Positions 32,819 to 41,144 of a stretch of 64,000 nt of DNA are shown here, piece after piece. Position 1 is the first letter of the stretch. Each line of letters opens with the position of its first letter. Both the position numbers and the translations under genes were made by a program. Under the pieces are notes generated by a model that saw nothing but the letters and a program-made list of their open reading frames with translations, did no database searches and was not told the origin of the DNA. The stretch comes from Acetobacteraceae bacterium H6797 (GTDB taxonomy: Bacteria; Pseudomonadota; Alphaproteobacteria; Acetobacterales; Acetobacteraceae), in contig JADFCQ010000005.1 in the NCBI GenBank assembly GCA_015223225.1, positions 124,001-188,000 on the forward strand, in the 5' to 3' direction.

Positions 32819-34891
32819 GTGACTGCGCGCCTCGCCGCCGATATCGGCGGCACATTTACCGATCTCGCGCTGGAGCGCGATGGTCAGCGTTGGACCGCGA
32901 AGGTGTTGACGACGCCGCATGCGCCGGAACTCGGGGTGCTCGAGGGCATCCGGCAGGTTCTGGCCAAGGCGGCGATGGCCCCGGCCGATATCGCCATTTT
33001 CATCCATGGCACTACCCTTGCGACCAATGCGGTAATCGAGCGAAAGGGCGCGAAGACGGCCCTGCTCACGACCGAGGGGTTCCGCGATGTGCTCGCCCTG
33101 GGCAATGAATCCCGTTACGACCAGTACGATCTGAACATCGAACTGCCGCAGCCGCTAGTCCCGCGCCGTTGGCGCCTGACGGTGCCGGAGCGGCTGGATA
33201 ACGAGGGCAATATCCTCTTGCCTCTCGACGAAGCGGCAGTGCGCGCCCAGGTCGAGGTGTTGAAGGCGGAGGGGATCGAAAGCCTCGCCATCGGCTTTCT
33301 GCATGGTTTCGTGAACCCGGTGCATGAGCGCCGCGCGGCCGAAATCGTCCGGGAGATGATGCCGGACCTGCCGATCTCGCTCGCCTCGGAAGTCTCGCCC
33401 GAGATGCGCGAATGGGAACGCTTCTCCACGACCGTCGCCAATGCCTACGTGCAGCCGATCATGGCGAGCTACCTCGCCCGGCTGCAGGCGGGCATCAAGG
33501 AAGGCGGCTTTACCTGCCCCTTCTTCATGATGCTCTCGGGTGGCGGCCTGACGACGGTCGACACGGCCTCTCGCTTCCCGATCCGCTTGGTGGAGAGCGG
33601 CCCTGCGGGCGGTGCGATCTTCTCGGCGATCGTGGCCCGGCAGAAGGGTTGGTCGAAGGTGCTTTCCTTCGACATGGGTGGGACGACCGCCAAGGTCTGC
33701 CTCATCGACGATTACACGCCCCAGGGCGCGCGGACCTTCGAAGTCGCGCGTGTCGGCCGTTTCAAGAAGGGGTCGGGCCTGCCGCTGCGTATCCCCGTGA
33801 TCGAGATGGTGGAGATCGGCGCCGGCGGCGGCTCCATCGCGCATCTCGACAGCCTGGGGCGTATTCAGGTGGGGCCGGAAAGCGCCGGCGCAATGCCTGG
33901 GCCGGCCTGTTACGGCCGTGGCGGCGACAAGCCGGCGGTGACCGACGCCAATCTGCTGCTCGGCCGCTACGAGCCATCGCTTTTCGCAGGCGGCTCGCTC
34001 GCGCTGAAGCCGGAGCTTTCCGCGGAGGCCATGGACAAGGCGATCGGCAAGCGCCTCGGCCTTGAGCCGGCAATGGCGGGGCTCGGCGTGGTCGAGATGG
34101 TGGACGAGAACATGTCCAACGCCGCCCGCGTCCATGCCATCGAGAGTGGCAAGGGCTATGACGGACGCCATATCATCGCCTTTGGCGGTGGCGGCCCTGT
34201 CCATGGCTATCGCGTGGCGGAAAAGATTGGCGTGACCAAGCTTCTGGTGCCGTCCGGTGCCGGCGTGGGCAGTGCCATCGGATTCCTCCGTGCCCCGGTC
34301 GGCTATGAGGTGGTTCGCTCGCTCTATCAGCGCTTCCGCAGCTTCGATGTGGCGGCCGTGAATGGGCTGCTCGAAGAAATGTCGGCCGAGGCGCGGGACG
34401 TGGTCAGCAAGGGCAGCTTCGATGCCCCGCTGGTCGAGACCCGTATTGCCTATATGCGCTATGTGGGCCAGGGCCATGAGATCTCGGTCTCGCTGCCGTC
34501 CCGGGCGTTGACGGAATCGGATATCGCCGAAATCCGCGCGGCCTATGACACCGAATATGCGCGCTTCTATGACCGCCCGGTGCCCGGCAGCGACGTGGAG
34601 ATCCTCTCCTTCGCCGTGACGGTCGCGACCGAAACGGAAGCTTCCGAGCCGGTGGCCGCCGTGCCCGACGCACCGGCGCCTGCGCCGATCCGCAGCCAGG
34701 CGGTGCGCGACACCAATGATGGCGCGGTGAGCGACTGGCCGGTCTATGATCGCGATACGATGGTGCCCGGCACCACCATTCCCGGCCCCTGCATCGTGGC
34801 CGAGGCCGAAACCAGCACCCTCGTCGGCAAGGGCTGGACCTGCCGCATGGATGGGCTCGGCTATCTGGAACTGACCAAGGAGACCGTGTGA
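32819..34891 (+). CDS. hyuA: Hydantoinase/oxoprolinase subunit A (HyuA)
   Basis: 690 residues from a GTG. The hydantoinase-A N-terminal domain starts RLAADIGGTFTDLALE with the phosphate-binding motif. HGTTLATNAVIERKGAKTALLTTEGFRDVL follows, and the second ATPase motif is LSFDMGGTTAKVCLID. IEIGAGGGSIAH-like sequence and FGGGGPVHGYRVAEKIG are also typical. HyuA with HyuB forms an ATP-dependent cyclic amide hydrolase acting on hydantoins, N-methylhydantoin, 5-oxoproline or, in the related acetone carboxylases, ketones. Coupled to hyuB by TGATG overlap. Confidence 0.94.
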   Translation: MTARLAADIGGTFTDLALERDGQRWTAKVLTTPHAPELGVLEGIRQVLAKAAMAPADIAIFIHGTTLATNAVIERKGAKTALLTTEGFRDVLALGNESRYDQYDLNIELPQPLVPRRWRLTVPERLDNEGNILLPLDEAAVRAQVEVLKAEGIESLAIGFLHGFVNPVHERRAAEIVREMMPDLPISLASEVSPEMREWERFSTTVANAYVQPIMASYLARLQAGIKEGGFTCPFFMMLSGGGLTTVDTASRFPIRLVESGPAGGAIFSAIVARQKGWSKVLSFDMGGTTAKVCLIDDYTPQGARTFEVARVGRFKKGSGLPLRIPVIEMVEIGAGGGSIAHLDSLGRIQVGPESAGAMPGPACYGRGGDKPAVTDANLLLGRYEPSLFAGGSLALKPELSAEAMDKAIGKRLGLEPAMAGLGVVEMVDENMSNAARVHAIESGKGYDGRHIIAFGGGGPVHGYRVAEKIGVTKLLVPSGAGVGSAIGFLRAPVGYEVVRSLYQRFRSFDVAAVNGLLEEMSAEARDVVSKGSFDAPLVETRIAYMRYVGQGHEISVSLPSRALTESDIAEIRAAYDTEYARFYDRPVPGSDVEILSFAVTVATETEASEPVAAVPDAPAPAPIRSQAVRDTNDGAVSDWPVYDRDTMVPGTTIPGPCIVAEAETSTLVGKGWTCRMDGLGYLELTKETV

Positions 34892-36564
34892 TGGACGCCA
34901 ATGTCGCGACGGACGCGCTCGCCAAGATCCAGCGCCAGATTCAGTGGAACCGCCTCGTGGCGGTGGTCGAGGAACAGGCGCAAATCATGATCCGCACCGC
35001 CTTCAGCACCACGGTGCGCGAGGCGGGCGATCTTTCTGCCGGTGTATTCGACCTGCAGGGCCGCATGTTGGCCCAGGCCGTGACCGGCACGCCGGGCCAT
35101 GTGAACTCCATGATGGAAAGTGTGGGTCACTTCCTGAAGAAGTACCCGCCTGAGACCATGAAGCCGGGCGACCATTACATCACCAATGACCCCTGGCTCG
35201 GCACCGGGCATCTGCATGACCTGACGGTGGTCACGCCCGCCTTTCTGAACGGGAAGATCGTCGGCCTCTTCGCCAATACCGCCCATGTCATTGATGTCGG
35301 CGGGCTCGGCATGGGTCCCGAGGGGCGGAGCGTGTTCGAGGAAGGGCTCTATATCCCCATCCTCAAATGCTTCGAGGAGGGCAAGCCGAACGAGACCTTC
35401 TTCGAGTTCATCCGCGCCGGCTCGCGCACGCCGGTGGAACTGGAAGGCGACGTCTACTCGCTTTGTGCCTGCAATGATGCAGGCGCCAAGCGCCTTGTTG
35501 AGATGCTGACCGAGTTCCGCATGGACAGCCTGGACGATCTCGCCGGGTATATCTTCCAGGCGAGCCTGGAGGCGACGCTCGAGGAAATCCGGAAGCTACC
35601 CAAGGGGACCTATTCCTCCGCCATCACCTCTGATGGCTATGAGGCGCCGGTACATCTGAAGGCGGCGATGACGATCCATGAGGATCGTATCGAGGTCGAC
35701 TATGCGGGCACCTCGGGTCTTTCGGGGCGAGGCATCAATGTGCCGCCAGCCTATTGCCGCGCCTATGCCTGCTTCGGGATCAAATGCGTTGTGGCGCCGG
35801 AGATTCCGAACAACTGGGCGAGCCTCAGCCCCTTCCACATGATCATCCCCGAGGGCTGCATCCTGAATGCGCCCCGGCCTTTCCCGGTCAGCGTGCGGCA
35901 TATCGTCGGCCAGTTGCTGCCTGACCTGATGATGGGCTGCCTGCATCAAGCGGTCCCGGATCGTGTTAACGCCGAAGGCGCCTCGGCGCTCTGGAACCCG
36001 CCGCTGCGCGGTGGCCCTCAGGTGTCGGGCGGCGAGGCTGAACTGCCGAACTTCGAGATCATCACCTTCAATTCCGGTGGCACTGGCGCCCGGCCGACGA
36101 AGGATGGGCTCGACGGCACGGCCTTCCCCTCCGGCGTGCGCACCATGCCGGTCGAGGCCACCGAAAATGTGGCGCCCATCATCATCTGGCAGAAGCAGCT
36201 TCGGCCGGATTCCGGCGGTGCGGGGCGGCAGCGTGGCGGCCTTGGGCAGATCATGGAGGTCGGCACCAAGGGCGAGAAGGAATTCGCGCTGAACGCGATT
36301 TTCGATCGCGTCGCCAATGCGCCGAAAGGGCGTGAGGGCGGTGGCGATGGTGCAGGCGGCTGGGTGGGCCTGACCGACGGCACCGTGCTGCGGACCAAGG
36401 GGTACCAGGTCATCCCCAAGGGCAAGCGCCTGCTTCTGCGCATGCCCGGCGGCGGCGGCATGGGGCCTGCTAGCGAGCGCGACCCGGCGTTGGTAGAGCA
36501 GGACATCGCCGATGGCCTCGTCTCACCCGAGGCTGCGAAGGAACTCTACGGGAAGACGAATTGA
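34891..36564 (+). CDS. hyuB: Hydantoinase/oxoprolinase subunit B (HyuB)
   Basis: 557 residues from the ATG that shares a base with the hyuA stop. Family sequence starts IQRQIQWNRLVAVVEEQAQIMIRTAFSTTVREAGDLSAGVFDLQGRMLAQA and includes ITNDPWLGTGHLHDLTVVTP, which carries probable metal or substrate ligands. A glycine-rich end (SGGAGRQRGGLGQIME, LRMPGGGGMGPASERDPALVEQD) is typical. It is the partner of HyuA. The order amidase-hyuA-hyuB supports stepwise opening of a hydantoin or similar ring followed by decarbamoylation. Confidence 0.95.
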   Translation: MDANVATDALAKIQRQIQWNRLVAVVEEQAQIMIRTAFSTTVREAGDLSAGVFDLQGRMLAQAVTGTPGHVNSMMESVGHFLKKYPPETMKPGDHYITNDPWLGTGHLHDLTVVTPAFLNGKIVGLFANTAHVIDVGGLGMGPEGRSVFEEGLYIPILKCFEEGKPNETFFEFIRAGSRTPVELEGDVYSLCACNDAGAKRLVEMLTEFRMDSLDDLAGYIFQASLEATLEEIRKLPKGTYSSAITSDGYEAPVHLKAAMTIHEDRIEVDYAGTSGLSGRGINVPPAYCRAYACFGIKCVVAPEIPNNWASLSPFHMIIPEGCILNAPRPFPVSVRHIVGQLLPDLMMGCLHQAVPDRVNAEGASALWNPPLRGGPQVSGGEAELPNFEIITFNSGGTGARPTKDGLDGTAFPSGVRTMPVEATENVAPIIIWQKQLRPDSGGAGRQRGGLGQIMEVGTKGEKEFALNAIFDRVANAPKGREGGGDGAGGWVGLTDGTVLRTKGYQVIPKGKRLLLRMPGGGGMGPASERDPALVEQDIADGLVSPEAAKELYGKTN

Positions 36565-37076
36565 GCGAAGAGAAGCGTAGCGAGATTTATGTCGACGGCG
36601 ATGCCTGCCCGGTCCGGGAGGAGGTCTTCCGGGTCGCTTTCCGGCTGGATGTCGCCGTCCACGTTGTCTCGAACGGTTCGCGCGGCATCCGCCTGCCTGA
36701 CCATCCGCTGATCCGCCGCGTGCTGGTCGCGGAAGGTGCGGATGCCGCCGATGACTGGATCGCAGAGCACATCACGGCGCGGGATGTCTGTGTAACGGCC
36801 GATATCCCGCTGGCCTCGCGCTGTCTGGAAAAGGGGGCACGCGCCATTGCGCCGCGCGGTGAGCCCTGGACCAGCAATAATATCGGAACGGCCCTCGCCG
36901 GGCGCGAGATCGGCAATTACTTGCGCGAGACGGGCGCCATGACGCGAGGGCCATCACCAATGGCAGGCGGGGGGAAGTCCCGCTTCGCTTCCGCGCTAGA
37001 CACGATGGTTCAGGCAGCCCTTCGCGGGCCGGAACCGCAGCGGGCCAGCACGCGCAACATCTGGGACGAGATCTGA
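36561..37076 (+). CDS. yaiI: YaiI/YqxD family protein (UPF0178)
   Basis: 171 residues from a TTG overlapping the hyuB stop. The fold is a NYN/PIN-like domain with IYVDGDACPVREEVFRVA at the N-terminus, conserved acidic residues in GADAADDWIAEHI and VTADIPLASRCLEKGARAI, and the C-terminal SRFASALDTMVQAAL. The family is widespread and thought to be nuclease-like, but its function is not established. It is probably transcribed with hyuAB by read-through, which says little about its role. Confidence 0.9.
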   Translation: MSEEKRSEIYVDGDACPVREEVFRVAFRLDVAVHVVSNGSRGIRLPDHPLIRRVLVAEGADAADDWIAEHITARDVCVTADIPLASRCLEKGARAIAPRGEPWTSNNIGTALAGREIGNYLRETGAMTRGPSPMAGGGKSRFASALDTMVQAALRGPEPQRASTRNIWDEI

Positions 37077-37079
37077 GGG

Positions 37080-37104
37080 GGTGGCGGGCCCATGGCTCGC
37101 CACC
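37080..37104. terminator. Hairpin between convergent yaiI and 37121 gene
   Basis: GGTGGCG and CGCCACC form a perfect seven-base stem around an eleven-base loop, just past the yaiI stop and 17 bases from the stop of the convergent binding-protein gene. No T-run. A modest bidirectional terminator is likely. Confidence 0.5.
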
Positions 37105-37120
37105 ACCGCCTGAAGTGAGA

Positions 37121-38347
37121 TCAGCCCCGGACCAGTGGGCAGCCGCCCTCGCTCATCGGTCGGAATGCCTCCTCGCCGGGGACGGTGCCGACGAGCTTGT
37201 AGTAGTCCCAGGGGCCCTTGCTCTCGGCCGGGCTCTTCACCTCGAAAAGATAAGCGGGGTGGATCTTGCGGCCGTCAGTGCGGATCGAGCCCTTGCCAAG
37301 CGCGTCGTCATCCGTGGGCATGGCCTTCATTCGCTCGGCCACCGCGCGGCCGGAGGCCTTGGCGGTGGGCACGCCCATATCGGCGACGGCCTTGAGATAG
37401 TGATAGACGCCTGAATAGGTGCCGGCCTGCTCCTGGCTCGGCCAGTTAGTGCCGACCTTCGGCTTCACCCGGTTCAGGAAGGCGCGAGTCCGGTCGTTCA
37501 GGTCCCAGTAGAAAACCTCCGAGAGCAACAGGCCCTGGGCGGTTTCGAGGCCGATGGCGTGAATGTCGGTCGCGAACATCACCATGCCGGCGAGTTTCTG
37601 GCCGCGGCGGGTGAGGCCGAACTCCCGGGCCTGCTTGATGCAATTGACCGTGTCGGCGGCGGCCGTGGCCAGCGCGACGATCTTCGCGCGGCTCGACTGG
37701 GCCTGCAGCAGATAGGAGGAAAAGTCGGTCGTGCCGGGGAAGGGGAAGCGCACGCTGCCCAGCACTTTACCCCCGGCCTTGTTAACCGCCGCGCTGGTAT
37801 CGCGCTCCGCCTGATGGCCGAAGCCGTAATCGGCGGTCACGAAATACCAGGTGTCGCCGCCGGCCTTCACCGTCGCGCCGCCGACAACGTTGGCGAACAT
37901 CGCGGTGTCGTAGGTCCAGTGGATAGTGTTGCTGCTGCAACGCTCACCAGTCAGTGCCGCCCCGGCGGCGCCGGTATTGACCTGGAGCTTGTCCTTATCC
38001 TTTGCGAGATCAGCGACGGCCAGGGCCACGGCGGAGTTGTTGACCTCGCAGATCATGTCCACGCCGTCCTGATCGAACCAGCGGCGCGCGAGAGCGAGGG
38101 CGACATCGGGTTTGTTCAGGTGATCCCCTTGCAGCACTTCGACATCGATCCCTCTGGCGGATAGGCCGAGATCCTCGACAGCCTGTTTGGCGCAGGCGAG
38201 GGAGGTGGGGCCCGACGTGTCGCGATAAGGGCCGGAGAAATCGGCCAGGACCCCGATCTTGATCTTCTGCGGCTGGGCTCGGAGGCCTTGGGCGGGCAGC
38301 AGCGCGGCAGCACTGCCGGCCGCCAGCAAGGTGCGGCGGTTCAACAT
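37121..38347 (-). CDS. Branched-chain-type ABC substrate-binding protein (Peripla_BP_6)
   Basis: 408 residues from the ATG at 38347 with AGGGAGA upstream; the open frame continues back but without signal-peptide character. The N-terminus MLNRRTLLAAGSAAALLPAQGLRAQ is a twin-arginine-like export signal. The mature protein has IKIGVLADFSGPYRDTSGPTSLACAKQAVEDLG, the opening of the LivJ-like fold, then DTWYFVTADYGFGHQAERD. Such proteins bind amino acids, amides or urea-like compounds. No LivH/M/G/F genes are adjacent, so the transporter core must be elsewhere. It lies between hydantoinase genes and a D-aminoacylase, hinting at an amide or N-substituted amino acid ligand. Confidence 0.9.
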   Translation of the reverse strand: MLNRRTLLAAGSAAALLPAQGLRAQPQKIKIGVLADFSGPYRDTSGPTSLACAKQAVEDLGLSARGIDVEVLQGDHLNKPDVALALARRWFDQDGVDMICEVNNSAVALAVADLAKDKDKLQVNTGAAGAALTGERCSSNTIHWTYDTAMFANVVGGATVKAGGDTWYFVTADYGFGHQAERDTSAAVNKAGGKVLGSVRFPFPGTTDFSSYLLQAQSSRAKIVALATAAADTVNCIKQAREFGLTRRGQKLAGMVMFATDIHAIGLETAQGLLLSEVFYWDLNDRTRAFLNRVKPKVGTNWPSQEQAGTYSGVYHYLKAVADMGVPTAKASGRAVAERMKAMPTDDDALGKGSIRTDGRKIHPAYLFEVKSPAESKGPWDYYKLVGTVPGEEAFRPMSEGGCPLVRG

Positions 38348-38564
38348 GCACGTCTCCCTTTCTCTTGCCGCACTTCTGCGGAGCGGCAGCACGGGAGCTT
38401 GGCACTAGGCCACAGCCGACGTGAAGCGACGATCGGGCCGCTTCTTCCATTCGTTGACGGGCAGTTCTGCGCCTCGGAACAAAAGCGTGGCGGCCACGCA
38501 CTTGCACTTGCGACCAATGGGCGCAGACTGCCGGCCAACCTCCCTTCTAGCCTGGACGATGCCT
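38348..38564. other. Intergenic region between divergent binding protein and D-aminoacylase
   Basis: This 217-base gap should carry the promoters of both divergent genes. I see no strong hairpin or consensus -35/-10 pair. Open frames in it are extensions of the flanking genes that lack family sequence. Confidence 0.4.
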
Positions 38565-40013
38565 ATGAGTCTTCGCTGTGACATGATCATTCGTGATGCG
38601 ACCGTGCTGGACGGCACCGGGGCGCCGCGCTTCCAGGCCGATGTCGCGGTGACGGGCGACAGGATCGTCTCGGTGGGCGATCTGGGCGGGATGTCGGCCG
38701 ATAGGGAGGTGATCGCGACGGGAAAGGTGCTGGCACCGGGCTTTATCGATGCGCATACGCATGATGATCGCGCCGTGCTTTGCGGGCCGGAATGCATGAC
38801 CTGCAAGATCAGCCAGGGCGTGACGACGGTCGTGGTTGGGAATTGCGGCATCAGCCTTGCCCCGGCGCGCTTCGGTACCCGGCCTATCGCACCGCTCGAC
38901 CTCCTGGGCGACGAGACCTGGTGGACCTTCGACAGCTTTGGCGACTACGCGCATCAGTTGAACAAGCAGGGCGCCGAGGTGAATACCTATGCCATGGTCG
39001 GGCACCAGACGCTGCGCGCGCGGGTGATGAAGAACGACGTGGAGCGCGCGGCGACCGATGCGGAAATCGCCGAAATGGCGAAGCTGGTCGATGAGAGCTT
39101 GGCGCAGGGCGCCTCCGGCTTCTCGACCGGGCTTTATTACCGCCCCAATGCCCATGCGACGGAGGAAGAGGTGATCGCGACGGCCGCCTCGCTCGCCAGC
39201 CATGGCGGCATCTATGTCACGCATATGCGCGACGAGGGCGATGACGTGATGGACAGCATCCAGGAGACGCTGCGCATCGGCCGTGGCGCCGATGTGCCGG
39301 TCGTCATCTCCCACCATAAATGCACCATGCCGGAGAATTTCGGCCGTTCGCGCGACACCCTGGCCTTGATCGATCGTCTGGGGCAGGACCAGTCGGTCGC
39401 TTTCGATGTCTATCCCTATCCGGCTGGCTCCACGGTCCTGATGCCCTGGCGCATCCGGCAGGATGTGAAGGTCAAGGTCACCTGGTCGATCCCGCATCCG
39501 GAGATGGCGGGGAAGGATCTTCGTGAAATCGCGGAAATCTGGGGGCTGCCGGAGAGGGAAGCGGCCGAGAAGCTGCTGCCGGCAGGTGCCATCTACTTCC
39601 AGATGGACGAGGCCGATGTGCAGCGGATCATGGCGCATCCGCGCTCCATGTTCGGCTCGGATGGCCTGCCGCATGACAGTTGGCCGCATCCGCGCCTCTG
39701 GGGCACCTTTCCGCGTATCCTCGGCCACTACGTGCGCGAGGTGAAGCTGCTGAGCCTAGAGACGGCCGTCCATAAGATGACCGGCCGGGTCGCGCATGTC
39801 TTCGGCATCAAGGATCGCGGCGTGATCCGGCCCGGAGCCTTCGCTGACCTCGTGCTCTTCGACGCGGAAGGCGTGCGCGACAACGCGACTTACGATAACC
39901 CGACCGCTATTTCGGAGGGTATCGAGACGGTCTGGGCCAATGGCGTGGCCACCTGGCAGTCGGGCGCGGTCACGGGCGAGAAGCCGGGCAAGCTAGTCAC
40001 GCGCGGCAAGTAG
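38565..40013 (+). CDS. N-acyl-D-amino-acid deacylase / D-aminoacylase
   Basis: 482 residues from the ATG at 38565 (an ATG at 38583 before IIRDATVLDG is also possible), the typical D-aminoacylase length. The amidohydrolase metal motif is in APGFIDAHTHDDRAVL. The family cysteine region is ECMTCKISQGVTTVVVGNCGISLAP. Further ligands lie in VTHMRDEGDDVMDSI, VVISHHKCTMPENFGRS and SMFGSDGLPHDSWPHPRLWGTFPR. The enzyme frees D-amino acids from N-acyl forms. With the hydantoinase and carbamoylase genes upstream it suggests use of modified or D-amino acids. Confidence 0.92.
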   Translation: MSLRCDMIIRDATVLDGTGAPRFQADVAVTGDRIVSVGDLGGMSADREVIATGKVLAPGFIDAHTHDDRAVLCGPECMTCKISQGVTTVVVGNCGISLAPARFGTRPIAPLDLLGDETWWTFDSFGDYAHQLNKQGAEVNTYAMVGHQTLRARVMKNDVERAATDAEIAEMAKLVDESLAQGASGFSTGLYYRPNAHATEEEVIATAASLASHGGIYVTHMRDEGDDVMDSIQETLRIGRGADVPVVISHHKCTMPENFGRSRDTLALIDRLGQDQSVAFDVYPYPAGSTVLMPWRIRQDVKVKVTWSIPHPEMAGKDLREIAEIWGLPEREAAEKLLPAGAIYFQMDEADVQRIMAHPRSMFGSDGLPHDSWPHPRLWGTFPRILGHYVREVKLLSLETAVHKMTGRVAHVFGIKDRGVIRPGAFADLVLFDAEGVRDNATYDNPTAISEGIETVWANGVATWQSGAVTGEKPGKLVTRGK

Positions 40014-40031
40014 GTCAGTTATTCAAACAAA

Positions 40032-40046
40032 GTAAGTAATGCTTAC
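40032..40046. promoter_or_regulatory. 15-base palindrome upstream of the LysE-type exporter
   Basis: GTAAGTAATGCTTAC is an inverted repeat with five-base arms (GTAAG/CTTAC) in an AT-rich stretch, 26 bases before the exporter ATG. There is no T-run, so an operator for a regulator is more likely than a terminator. Confidence 0.4.
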
Positions 40047-40071
40047 ATAAAATGTGGGCAAGGATGGTTTC

Positions 40072-40668
40072 ATGGAAACGATCCTCGCTCTCTTCGCTTT
40101 CGCGATCGCAACGTCGATCACGCCCGGTCCCAACGTGCTGATGGTGGCTTCAGGCGCCGCCAGGAACGGCATAGGCGCGGTATGGCCGCTGATGCTCGGC
40201 ATCTCGGCCGGATTCGCGCTCATGCTGCTGATCGTCGGCGCCGGGTTGGCAGCGCCCCTTGCGGCCAGCAATAGCGTCTACCTCGCCATGAAATGGCTGG
40301 GGGCGGCCTGGCTTTGCTGGCTGGCCTGGAAAATAGCCAGCGCGCCGGTGGGCGACATAAGCGAGGGGAAGCCGCCCCTCGGATTTGCGGGGGCGATGGC
40401 TTTTCAGTGGGTGAACCCAAAGGCATGGATGATTGCCGTCGCTGCCTTGCCGACTTTCCAGCTGCCGGACATGCCGATGCTGCTCATGGCAGGCATCATC
40501 GCACTGGCATTCGGCTGCGTTTCGCTGCCCTGCCTGCTCGTCTGGGCGCTTCTGGGGCAAAGCATCCGGGTCGTCTTGAGCAAGCCAGGGAAGGCACGGG
40601 CCTTCAATATCGTCATGGGCCTGCTGCTGATGGCGAGCGTCGTGCCCGGCCTCGTCGCGGGGCGGTGA
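40072..40668 (+). CDS. LysE/RhtB-family amino acid exporter
   Basis: 198 residues from the ATG at 40072 (AAGGATGG upstream); a GTG at 40054 would add six residues. About six membrane helices. The opening ILALFAFAIATSITPGPNVLMVASGAARNG holds the T-P-G-P-N motif of the family, and LGAAWLCWLAWKI follows. Members export amino acids or derivatives such as lysine, threonine, homoserine or cysteine. Its place after a D-aminoacylase, with a palindrome in front, might mean overflow protection against amino acids released there. That is inference. Confidence 0.92.
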   Translation: METILALFAFAIATSITPGPNVLMVASGAARNGIGAVWPLMLGISAGFALMLLIVGAGLAAPLAASNSVYLAMKWLGAAWLCWLAWKIASAPVGDISEGKPPLGFAGAMAFQWVNPKAWMIAVAALPTFQLPDMPMLLMAGIIALAFGCVSLPCLLVWALLGQSIRVVLSKPGKARAFNIVMGLLLMASVVPGLVAGR

Positions 40669-40751
40669 AAGGCTCGGTGTGGCTCCGTGATTGACGAGGT
40701 GGGCTGGGCTCGGGACCAATCTATGCCTAGAACGAATCGAAGGAGACCAGG

Positions 40752-41144
40752 ATGCGTCCCGCCTTTGCCGCTTTCGCCCTGATGGCGATGCTCGCCGCCG
40801 GTTGTGCCATGCGGCCGCCCGTGAGCGAACTGCCGCCGCGCATCGTCTTCTTCAGTGAGGATAGCTCGGGCCTCGACGAATCGGCGGCAGCTGTGGTCAG
40901 TGACGCTGCGGCGTTGGCGAAGGAGTATCCCAACGCCCCGGTTCGCGTTCTGGGTTATGCTGACCCCGATGGCGGACCTGACTATAACAAGGCCCTGTCC
41001 CGAGCCCGGGCTGAGCGAGTCGCTACAATGCTGAAGGAGAAGGGCGTGGCTGCCGAGCGGATCACCATTGGTGCCCGCGGCCCCGTGCCATTCGAGCTGG
41101 CCCCGATCGAAAGCCGTCGGGTCGAGATCAAACTGGGGAACTGA
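40752..41144 (+). CDS. OmpA-like domain lipoprotein
   Basis: 130 residues. The signal ends in a lipobox (LMAMLAAGCAMR). The mature part is a single OmpA-C domain: RIVFFSEDSSGLDESAAAVVSDAAALAKEYPNAPVRVLGYADPDGGPDYNKALSRARAERVATMLKEKGV. It contains the aspartate and arginine that bind peptidoglycan in Pal-like proteins. It would anchor the outer membrane or inner-membrane face to the cell wall. Its stop is immersed in the recQ 5' end (CTGA at 41141-41144), so the two may be translated in sequence. Confidence 0.88.
   Translation: MRPAFAAFALMAMLAAGCAMRPPVSELPPRIVFFSEDSSGLDESAAAVVSDAAALAKEYPNAPVRVLGYADPDGGPDYNKALSRARAERVATMLKEKGVAAERITIGARGPVPFELAPIESRRVEIKLGN

Noticed and set aside
40032..40046. 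Palindrome as a terminator for the D-aminoacylase gene
   Set aside because: Only five-base AT-rich arms and no T-tract follow; an operator is more plausible.
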